Assembly: GCA_021808985.1 (NCBI GenBank)
Contig: JAKBAQ010000009.1
Location: forward strand, 1 to 26,402
Reading direction: 5' to 3'
Source: Pseudomonadota bacterium
GTDB taxonomy: Bacteria; Pseudomonadota; Alphaproteobacteria; Acetobacterales; Acetobacteraceae
DNA: 26,402 bases
The position numbers were made by a program, and so were the translations under genes. The notes beneath the pieces were generated by a model that worked only from the letters and a program-made list of their open reading frames with translations, made no database searches and was not told the DNA's origin. Shown in pieces: positions 6,905-13,029 of this stretch. The stretch's first letter is position 1; every line of letters begins with the position of its first letter.

Positions 6905-8785
6905 TCACTGATAAATCTGCGCGAGCAGCTGCTGGTCAATGCTCACCTTGTCGCGCGCCTGCAACCCGTTCAGCAAACTCTCCCCGGCGTCGTTTTGCAA
7001 TTGCTTCGTCATTGCCGCCTGCAGGCGGGCATAATCGGCCGGGTCGGCCGCCGGGTCCGGCTGCACGCTGTTCACCAGCACCGCCACGCTAAAGCCGCTC
7101 GCCGTCTGCTGCATCGTCGCCTGGCCCGGCTGCATGGTGAACAGCACCGGCACCAGCTGGGCCGGCAGCCCGGCGGGCGGCACCGCGCGGGTGAAGCCCT
7201 GGGTCATGCTCACATCCTGGCCGATGGCCTTGGCCGCGTCCGCCAGTTTCTGCCCCTGGTTCACCGCGTGCATCAGCGCCGCCGCCTGCACCTCGGCCTC
7301 GCGCACCACCTGCTGGCGCGTCCAGGCGCTCAGCACATCCGCCCGCGCCTGCGCGAAGGGCCGCACGGCCGGCGGTGTCACCTTGCTCACCGTCAGCGCG
7401 AAGTAGCTGCCATCCGGCCCATTGGTCAGCTGCGCCGGGTCGCCGGGGTGGGCGGCGAACACCGCCTTCACAATCGCCGCCCGCAGCGCCGCCCCGCCGG
7501 GAATCGGCGCCGGCGTGCCATCGGGCGCGTTGCCGCCGGCATCCAGCGTGCCTTCCACCGCGGTCAGGCCCAAATTGCCCGGCAGCTGGTCCAGCGGCGT
7601 CTGCCCGGCCAGCGCGTCCTGCAGATTATCCACATCCTGCGCCACGTCCGCCTGCGCCTTCTGCATTTGCAGGCTTTGCAGCACCTGGGCGCGCAGGGCC
7701 GCCGCATCGGTGCCGGTGGCGCTCACATCCGTTACCTTGAACACATACATCCCATCGGTCCCGGCCACCGGGCCGTTCACCTGGCCGGGCGTGGCGGCGA
7801 ACACGGCGGCGGCCAGCGTCGGCGAGGGAATTTCCACCTGCTTGGCCGCCTTCAGCTCAATGGTGCTGGCGTCGAAGCGCTTGGCCATCGCCTGCATCCG
7901 CGCCCAGCTCTCGCCATGCTTCCAGGCCGCCTCCAGGCGCGAGGACGCGGCGAGATTGCCGACCGATATCACCTGCACGCTGCGCTGCGGCACGGCCGGC
8001 GGTGCGGCGGCGGCGGCGCGGGCATAGGCCGCGTCCAGATCCGCCTGCGCCACCTCTTCGCGCGGGGCCAGCAAGGCGGGGGCGAGAATCACGATCTTCG
8101 CCGTGCGCATCTCCGGCGTGGTGAACAGGGACTGATTATTCTGCCAGAAGCGTTGCAGCACAGCATCGGCCGGCGGCTTGGGCGCTGGCTGCGCGGCGAA
8201 GGGGATATTCACCACCGCGGCGAAGCGCTGCTCCGCGATATAGCTGAAAAGCTGCCGCAGCAGCTCGCCGGGCGGCGCAACCCCGCCCAAAATCGCCCCC
8301 AGCATCTGCCCCTGGGCGATATCGTCCTGCACCTGGCCGATGAACTCATCCGGCGTGGCGTTGTTCTGCGCCAGCACCTGGTCGAACTTCTGCTCATCGA
8401 ACGCGCCGTTGGTCTGGAAGGCGGGAATCCCGTCGATCATGGCGCGCACCGCGCTGTTGGGCACCACCACGCCCAGGCTGCGCTGCTCATCGCGCATCAC
8501 CTGCTGGCGCAGCACGTCAGAGAGCGCGCCAAGGGCAAGCTGGCGGCGCGTGGCGAGATCCGGCTGGCCCTGCCCGCTCTGGGCGGCCTGGTTCAGCGCG
8601 CGCTGGTAGGCCGCCTGCACCACGGAAATATCGATCTGCCGCCCATCCACCCGCGCCACGGCGGTGTTGCTGCCGATCAGCGTGGTGACATTGGAGATGC
8701 CCCAGAACACAAAGCCAATCACCAGCAGCGCGAAAAAAACCCGCGCAACCCAGTTATCCAGTAACTTCCGCACCCAGACGATCAT
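6905..8785 (-). CDS. ppiD: PpiD-like periplasmic folding factor with SurA N-terminal domain
   Basis: Encodes 626 residues. A short cytoplasmic N-terminus is followed by one membrane anchor (about residues 15-32, WVARVFFALLVIGFVFWGI). The rest is periplasmic. Residues about 35-190 match the SurA_N-type chaperone domain (VARVDGRQI, helical region, LRQQVMRDEQRSLG, FVGQV-like FIGQVQDDI). The middle resembles a parvulin domain only weakly: the C-terminal strand block FAATPGQVNGPVAGTDGMYVFKV is clear, but the usual GGDLGWF-type core is not visible, so isomerase activity is doubtful. PpiD anchors near SecYEG and helps newly exported proteins fold. It heads the trp operon, a conserved alphaproteobacterial linkage with no obvious functional reason. 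Confidence 0.9.
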   Translation of the reverse strand: MIVWVRKLLDNWVARVFFALLVIGFVFWGISNVTTLIGSNTAVARVDGRQIDISVVQAAYQRALNQAAQSGQGQPDLATRRQLALGALSDVLRQQVMRDEQRSLGVVVPNSAVRAMIDGIPAFQTNGAFDEQKFDQVLAQNNATPDEFIGQVQDDIAQGQMLGAILGGVAPPGELLRQLFSYIAEQRFAAVVNIPFAAQPAPKPPADAVLQRFWQNNQSLFTTPEMRTAKIVILAPALLAPREEVAQADLDAAYARAAAAAPPAVPQRSVQVISVGNLAASSRLEAAWKHGESWARMQAMAKRFDASTIELKAAKQVEIPSPTLAAAVFAATPGQVNGPVAGTDGMYVFKVTDVSATGTDAAALRAQVLQSLQMQKAQADVAQDVDNLQDALAGQTPLDQLPGNLGLTAVEGTLDAGGNAPDGTPAPIPGGAALRAAIVKAVFAAHPGDPAQLTNGPDGSYFALTVSKVTPPAVRPFAQARADVLSAWTRQQVVREAEVQAAALMHAVNQGQKLADAAKAIGQDVSMTQGFTRAVPPAGLPAQLVPVLFTMQPGQATMQQTASGFSVAVLVNSVQPDPAADPADYARLQAAMTKQLQNDAGESLLNGLQARDKVSIDQQLLAQIYQ

Positions 8786-8812
8786 CGGCCCTATTTACCC
8801 CAAACCCTCGCC

Positions 8813-8841
8813 TCTATAGCTAGGCGTCCAGAACTGGGCAA
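8813..8841 (-). promoter_or_regulatory. Predicted promoter of the ppiD-trpEGDC-moaC operon
   Basis: On the minus strand TTGCCC (8836-8841) and TATAGA (8813-8818) are separated by exactly 17 bases, a good match to a housekeeping sigma-factor promoter. Transcription would start near 8806, about 20 bases before the ppiD ATG. No Trp-codon leader peptide or attenuator is visible between promoter and gene. Confidence 0.55.
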
Positions 8842-8929
8842 TTGCGGGGAAGGATCATCGTCATAAGCGCACTCAACGGCCAAACATGCCGGAACCGCCG
8901 GCAGACCAGCCGCCGCGCGGTGCCCAGGC

Positions 8930-9088
8930 TTAGCGCAACCCCGCCAGAAGGCCGGAAAACAGCGCCGCCGGGGCCGCCCGCGTGACCTTGCCACGGCGCA
9001 CGCGCGGCTTGGCGCACTCAACGTCCATCACCTGCACAACCAGAAGCGCGGCAACCGCCAGCGCGAAAATGCTCAAAAATGCCAACAT
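8930..9088 (-). CDS. 52-residue single-span membrane protein of unknown function
   Basis: A short gene starting at ATG 9088 and stopping at TAA 8930-8932. AAGGAG lies 8 bases before the ATG, one of the better ribosome sites in the window. The peptide starts with a hydrophobic helix (MLAFLSIFALAVAALLVVQV, residues 1-20). A DVEC turn and a basic middle follow (KPRVRRGKV, about residues 27-35). The end is a second short hydrophobic patch (AALFSGLLAGLR). This suggests one inner-membrane span with a basic cytoplasmic or surface segment. No family is recognised. It sits between ppiD and the divergent tpiA, with 144 bases to ppiD. The coding call rests on the Shine-Dalgarno and the organised hydrophobicity. 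Confidence 0.65.
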   Translation of the reverse strand: MLAFLSIFALAVAALLVVQVMDVECAKPRVRRGKVTRAAPAALFSGLLAGLR

Positions 9089-9152
9089 GGTCTGTACTCC
9101 TTAACTTTGATCAAACCATGTTGCATTGCGGCATAACAAATCAAGCTTTTTT

Positions 9153-9167
9153 TGCTGCATAGCAGCA
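9153..9167. promoter_or_regulatory. Small hairpin upstream of tpiA
   Basis: TGCTGC-ATA-GCAGCA forms a 6-bp perfect stem with a 3-base loop, preceded by a run of seven T, 33 bases before the tpiA start. The same divergent region (9089-9200) holds the palindrome TTTGATCAAA at 9106-9115. These could be operators or leader structures for tpiA or the 52-residue membrane protein gene; no regulator is indicated. Confidence 0.3.
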
Positions 9168-9200
9168 TACATCATTTCAGCGGCCAAACCGGAGGGAAAA

Positions 9201-9932
9201 ATGCGGCAACTTATTGCAGGAAACTGGAAAATGCATGGAAAACTGGCGGAAGTGGCCGACTACGCCGCCGCCATCCGGCAAGCCCCGCCGCATGTGGAGC
9301 TGCTGGTCTGCCCGCCTTTCACCCTGCTGGACCGCTTCAATTCTGCACTCAAAGGCAGCGCGGTGGCCCTTGGTGGGCAGGATTGTGCGCCGTCCCCGCA
9401 AGGCGCGCATACCGGTGATGTTTCCGCCGCGATGCTGCATGAAGCCGGTGCACAATATGTCATCCTCGGCCATTCCGAGCGGCGCGAGAACCACGGCGAG
9501 ACCAATGCCGATGTCGCCGCCAAGGTGGCCGCCGCCACCGCCGCCGGGCTCATCCCCATCGTCTGCACCGGCGAGAGCGAGGCCCAGCGCGACGCCAAGG
9601 ACGCCGAGGCCGCGGTGCGCAGCCAGCTGGTCCACAGCCTGCCGCAGAATTTCAGCGGCGTGGTGGCCTATGAGCCGATCTGGGCGATCGGCACCGGGCG
9701 CACCCCGACCGAGGACGATGTCGCCGCCATGCACGCGGCCATCCGCGCGGCGCTGCTGCGCCACCTTGGCGAGGCGGGTGCTGGGGTAAAAATTCTCTAT
9801 GGCGGCTCGGTCAAGCCCGGCAACGCCGCCAGCCTGCTCGCCCTGCCCGAGGTGGGGGGCGCGCTGGTCGGCGGGGCCAGCCTGCGGGCGGAAGATCTGC
9901 TGGCCATTGCTGCGGGCGCGCCCTGCGGCTAG
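9201..9932 (+). CDS. tpiA: TpiA, triosephosphate isomerase
   Basis: Encodes 243 residues, a TIM barrel that interconverts dihydroxyacetone phosphate and glyceraldehyde-3-phosphate in glycolysis and gluconeogenesis. The active site is complete: Asn8 and Lys10 in GNWKMHG, His91 in ILGHSERR, Glu158 in AYEPIWAIGTG, and the phosphate-binding ends YGGSVKPGNA and GALVGGASL. The ATG at 9201 is chosen because GGAGGG lies 4 bases upstream and the protein starts directly with MRQLIAGNWK; the upstream in-frame extension is AT-rich leader. It starts the tpiA-secG-pyrG-kdsA run, a common alphaproteobacterial order. Confidence 0.97.
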   Translation: MRQLIAGNWKMHGKLAEVADYAAAIRQAPPHVELLVCPPFTLLDRFNSALKGSAVALGGQDCAPSPQGAHTGDVSAAMLHEAGAQYVILGHSERRENHGETNADVAAKVAAATAAGLIPIVCTGESEAQRDAKDAEAAVRSQLVHSLPQNFSGVVAYEPIWAIGTGRTPTEDDVAAMHAAIRAALLRHLGEAGAGVKILYGGSVKPGNAASLLALPEVGGALVGGASLRAEDLLAIAAGAPCG

Positions 9933-9963
9933 AAGCCGCGGAACAGTTTCCTCAAAGGTCGCC

Positions 9964-10344
9964 ATGATTAAAGTTCTCCTCGTGCTGCACGTCTTCGTCA
10001 CCATCGCGCTCATCGGCGTGGTGCTGATCCAGCGTTCCGAAGGCGGCGGCCTCGGCCTTGGTGGCGGCCAGGGCATGGGCAGCTTCATGTCCGGGCGCGG
10101 CACCGCCAACCTGCTCACCCGCGCCACCGCGATTCTGGGCACCGCCTTCTTCGTGCTCTCGCTCTCGCTCGCCATGCTCTATAAGGGCGGCAGCAGCCAG
10201 AACAGCGCCGCCATTCTCAACGCCCCGGCCCAGAGCACCCCGACCGTGCCCGCGCCCGCCTCGGTGCCGGTGGCCCCCAGCCTGCCGCAAACCCCGGCTG
10301 ACGCCCTGCCCGCCCCGGCGGCGCCCAGCGCGCCGGCGCCGTAA
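9964..10344 (+). CDS. secG: SecG, preprotein translocase subunit
   Basis: Encodes 126 residues. SecG sits beside SecY and SecE in the inner membrane and stimulates SecA-driven export. Two membrane helices are visible (about residues 3-22 and 52-74) around the conserved cytoplasmic loop LIQRSEGGGLGLGGGQGMGSFMSGRGTANL, here named only by its ends (residues 22-51). A Pro/Ala-rich C-terminal tail of roughly 45 residues is typical of alphaproteobacterial SecG. The start is ATG 9964 with AAAGG 6 bases upstream, 31 bases after tpiA; the longer open frame upstream overlaps tpiA and is not used. Confidence 0.95.
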   Translation: MIKVLLVLHVFVTIALIGVVLIQRSEGGGLGLGGGQGMGSFMSGRGTANLLTRATAILGTAFFVLSLSLAMLYKGGSSQNSAAILNAPAQSTPTVPAPASVPVAPSLPQTPADALPAPAAPSAPAP

Positions 10345-10357
10345 GGCCCACCATATC

Positions 10358-10388
10358 GCCGCGCGGGGCTGCCATACCGCCGCGCGGC
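10358..10388 (+). terminator. GC-rich hairpin between secG and pyrG
   Basis: A perfect 9-bp stem, GCCGCGCGG with CCGCGCGGC and a 13-base loop, is followed immediately by TGTTTT. This resembles a weak Rho-independent terminator or attenuator that could reduce read-through from tpiA-secG into pyrG. The arms are also near direct repeats of each other because the core is self-complementary. Confidence 0.4.
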
Positions 10389-10421
10389 TGTTTTCCCCTC
10401 TCGCTTTTTTCATCCCTCTTC

Positions 10422-10442
10422 ATGTATGATTGGATTCCATGA
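10422..10442 (+). other. Six-codon mini-ORF overlapping the pyrG start
   Basis: ATG 10422 opens a frame MYDWIP that ends with TGA at 10440-10442, overlapping the pyrG ATG (10439-10441) as ATGA. It is preceded by a pyrimidine-rich stretch without a Shine-Dalgarno, so its translation is uncertain and it may be chance. Confidence 0.2.
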
Positions 10443-12070
10443 CGCGGTTTGTATTCATCACCGGCGGCGTGGTCTCTTCCCTCGGTAAGGGTATCGCCTC
10501 GGCGGCACTTGGCGCTTTGCTCCAGGCCCGCGGTTATTCCGTGCGCCTGCGCAAGCTGGACCCTTATCTCAACGTCGATCCCGGCACGATGAGCCCCTAC
10601 CAGCATGGTGAGGTATTCGTGACCGATGACGGGGCGGAGACCGACCTGGACCTCGGCCATTATGAGCGCTTCACCGGCGTGGCCGCCAACAAGCTCGACA
10701 ATGCCACCACCGGCAAAATCTACTCCGATGTCATCGCCAAGGAGCGGCGCGGCGATTATCTGGGTGCCACCGTGCAGGTGATCCCGCATATCACCGACGC
10801 CATAAAGGACGTGGTGCTGCGCGAGTCTGAACAGTTTGACTTTGTACTGGTGGAAATCGGCGGCACGGTCGGCGATATTGAGAGCCTGCCCTTCCTGGAG
10901 GCCATCCGCCAGCTCGGCAACGAGCTGACCCCCGAACGCGCGATGTTCGTGCATCTCACGCTGGTGCCCTACATCCCCTCCGCCGGTGAGCTGAAGACCA
11001 AGCCGACCCAGCATTCGGTGAAGGAGCTGCTCAATGTCGGCATCCAGCCGCAGATGCTCATCTGCCGTTGCGACCGGGAGATCCCCGAGAACGAGCGGCG
11101 CAAGATCGCCAGCTTCTGCAACGTGCGGGCTGAGGCGGTGATCCCGGCGCTGGATGTGAACACGATCTACGCCGTGCCGATCTCGTATCATGAGGCGGGG
11201 ATGGACCGTGAGGCGCTGCGCCATTTCGGCCTGCCCTTTGAGACCGAGCCGGACCTGAGCCGCTGGCGGCGCATCGTGGAGACCGTGCGCGCCCCAGAGG
11301 GCGAGGTCCGCATCGCCGTGGTGGGCAAATACACGAATTTGCTGGACAGCTATAAATCCCTGGCCGAGGCCCTGGCGCATGGCGGCATCGCCAACAAGGT
11401 GCGGGTGCGGCTGGACTGGGTGGATTCGGAGGTCTTCGAGCAGCCCAACACCGTGCAGCAGCTCGATGGGGTGCATGGCATTCTGGTGCCCGGCGGCTTT
11501 GGTGAGCGCGGCACGCAGGGCAAGATCGAGGCCGTGCGCTTCGCGCGGGAGCGCAAGGTGCCGTTCCTGGGCATATGTTTTGGCATGCAGATGGCCGTGA
11601 TAGAGGCGGCGCGCAACCTGGCCGGAATGGCGGGCGCCTCCTCCACCGAGTTTGGCGCCTGCGAGATCCCCATTGTCGGCCTGCTCACCGAATGGGCGCG
11701 CGGCAATGATATCGAGCGCCGCCGCGCCGGGGGCGACCTTGGCGGCACCATGCGGCTCGGCGCCTTCCCCGCCGCACTTGCCGCAGGCTCACTGGTGCGC
11801 GAGGTTTATGACGGGGCGGCGCAGATTTCCGAGCGCCACCGGCACCGTTATGAGGTGAACATCCATTTCCGCGAGCCGCTGGAAGCCGCCGGGCTCCGCT
11901 TCTCCGGTCTCTCGCCTGATGGCGTGCTGCCTGAAATCGTCGAATATCCGGACCATCCCTGGTTCATCGGCGTGCAGTATCATCCGGAGCTGAAATCCAA
12001 GCCGTTTGACCCGCATCCGCTGTTCAAGGGCTTTATCGCCGCCGCCGTGGCGCAGTCGAGGCTGGTATGA
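10439..12070 (+). CDS. pyrG: PyrG, CTP synthase
   Basis: Encodes 543 residues. It aminates UTP to CTP with ATP and glutamine. The N-terminal synthetase domain begins FVFITGGVVSSLGKG (P-loop region) and has DPYLNVDPGTMSPYQHGEV and GGTVGDIES. The C-terminal glutaminase domain has VPGGFGERG, nucleophile Cys380 in LGICFGMQ, and His/Glu in VQYHPELKSKP. The start MTRFVFITGG matches the family; an in-frame TTG three codons earlier is possible. The upstream region lacks a strong Shine-Dalgarno. The last bases overlap kdsA as ATGA, which pairs CTP production with KDO synthesis, since KDO is activated as CMP-KDO. Confidence 0.97.
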   Translation: MTRFVFITGGVVSSLGKGIASAALGALLQARGYSVRLRKLDPYLNVDPGTMSPYQHGEVFVTDDGAETDLDLGHYERFTGVAANKLDNATTGKIYSDVIAKERRGDYLGATVQVIPHITDAIKDVVLRESEQFDFVLVEIGGTVGDIESLPFLEAIRQLGNELTPERAMFVHLTLVPYIPSAGELKTKPTQHSVKELLNVGIQPQMLICRCDREIPENERRKIASFCNVRAEAVIPALDVNTIYAVPISYHEAGMDREALRHFGLPFETEPDLSRWRRIVETVRAPEGEVRIAVVGKYTNLLDSYKSLAEALAHGGIANKVRVRLDWVDSEVFEQPNTVQQLDGVHGILVPGGFGERGTQGKIEAVRFARERKVPFLGICFGMQMAVIEAARNLAGMAGASSTEFGACEIPIVGLLTEWARGNDIERRRAGGDLGGTMRLGAFPAALAAGSLVREVYDGAAQISERHRHRYEVNIHFREPLEAAGLRFSGLSPDGVLPEIVEYPDHPWFIGVQYHPELKSKPFDPHPLFKGFIAAAVAQSRLV

Positions 12071-12885
12071 AGCATGTTTCCGTCGGCAATCTGACAATCG
12101 GCAATGATCTGCCCTTCACGCTGATCGCGGGACCGTGCCAGATCGAGTCGCGCGCGCACACGATGGAGGTTGCCGGCGTGCTGGCCGGGCTGGCGCGTGA
12201 GCTTGGCATCGGCGTGATTTATAAATCCAGCTTTGATAAAGCCAACCGCACCTCCGCCAGCGCGGCGCGGGGCATCGGCATGGCGGAGGGGTTGAAGATT
12301 CTGGCCGAGGTGCGCGAGGTTTTCGGCCTCCCGGTGCTGACCGACGTGCATGACGCGGCGCAGTGCGGCCCGGTGGGCGAGGTGGTGGATGTTTTGCAGA
12401 TCCCCGCTTTTTTGTGCCGCCAGACCGACCTGCTGCTGGCCGCTGGCGCCACGGGCAAGGCGATCAACGTGAAAAAGGGGCAGTTTCTGGCACCTTGGGA
12501 TATGAAGAACGTCGCCGCCAAAATCGCCAGCACGGGGAATGAGAAGATCATGCTCTGCGAGCGCGGGGCGAGCTTTGGCTACAACACGCTGGTGAGCGAC
12601 ATGCGCTCACTCCCGATCATGGCCGAGACCGGCTACCCGGTGGTGTTCGACGCCACGCATTCCGTGCAGCAGCCGGGCGGCATGGGCACATCCTCGGGCG
12701 GGGAGCGGCGCTTTGCCCCGGTGCTGGCGCGCGCGGCGCTGGCGGTCGGCTGCGCGGCGGTGTTCATTGAATGCCATCAGGACCCGGATAATGCCCCCTC
12801 CGACGGGCCGAACATGATTCCGCTGGACCAGATGGCGGCGCTGGTGAAGCGCTTGCAGGGGTTTGACGCGCTTTCCAAGGCGTGA
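12067..12885 (+). CDS. kdsA: KdsA, 3-deoxy-D-manno-octulosonate-8-phosphate synthase
   Basis: Encodes 272 residues. It condenses phosphoenolpyruvate with arabinose-5-phosphate to KDO-8-phosphate for the lipopolysaccharide inner core. Motifs visible are AGPCQIES, YKSSFDKANRTS, KKGQFLAPWDM, GASFGYNTLVSDMRSL and DATHSVQQPGG. Cys24, His198, Glu235 and Asp246 occupy the positions of the four metal ligands known from the Aquifex enzyme, so this is the metal-dependent class, unlike the E. coli enzyme, which has Asn in place of the Cys. It is translationally coupled to pyrG by a 4-base overlap. The neighbour eno, often next in other bacteria, is absent. Confidence 0.97.
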   Translation: MKHVSVGNLTIGNDLPFTLIAGPCQIESRAHTMEVAGVLAGLARELGIGVIYKSSFDKANRTSASAARGIGMAEGLKILAEVREVFGLPVLTDVHDAAQCGPVGEVVDVLQIPAFLCRQTDLLLAAGATGKAINVKKGQFLAPWDMKNVAAKIASTGNEKIMLCERGASFGYNTLVSDMRSLPIMAETGYPVVFDATHSVQQPGGMGTSSGGERRFAPVLARAALAVGCAAVFIECHQDPDNAPSDGPNMIPLDQMAALVKRLQGFDALSKA

Positions 12886-12898
12886 GGCGTGGAGACGG

Positions 12899-12926
12899 CG
12901 CCGATGCTCCACGTGGAGCATCGGCG
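12899..12926. repeat. Perfect 28-bp palindrome after kdsA
   Basis: The arms CGCCGATGCTCCAC and GTGGAGCATCGGCG are exactly complementary with no spacer, 13 bases after the kdsA stop. It is followed by GAAAAAG rather than a T-run, so it is not a classical terminator on its own. It may stabilise the kdsA mRNA 3' end or bind a dimeric protein. Confidence 0.6.
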
Positions 12927-12933
12927 GAAAAAG

Positions 12934-12968
12934 CATAATAACATACTGTTAATTATGTTTTATTTTTT
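12934..12968. terminator. AT-rich bidirectional terminator between kdsA and the chemoreceptor
   Basis: CATAATAACA and TGTTAATTATG pair with one bulge around a TAC loop (12934-12957). On the plus strand the stem is followed by TTTTATTTTTT (12958-12968). On the minus strand it is followed by CTTTTT. T-tracts on both sides suit termination from kdsA and from the convergent chemoreceptor gene that ends at 13030. Confidence 0.55.
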
Positions 12969-13029
12969 GCTTGCACCCCAATTTGTGCGGATTTGGTGCG
13001 GAAAAGCAACGAATATGCACACCAGCCTG

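Noticed and set aside
5377..8764. Long plus-strand open frames opposite trpE and ppiD (about 5377-6870 and 6899-8764)
   Set aside because: Antisense to clear genes, Arg/His-rich and without motifs; shadows of codon bias.
8791..9021. Minus-strand frames of 65-76 codons between ppiD and tpiA
   Set aside because: They overlap the better-supported 52-residue membrane protein gene, have no good ribosome site and no hydrophobic or conserved pattern.
9106..9115. TTTGATCAAA before tpiA as an FNR site
   Set aside because: The half-sites abut without the 4-base spacer required by FNR-family proteins.
9177..10175. 332-codon minus-strand frame opposite tpiA and secG
   Set aside because: Antisense to two certain genes; Arg/Gly-rich with no motif.
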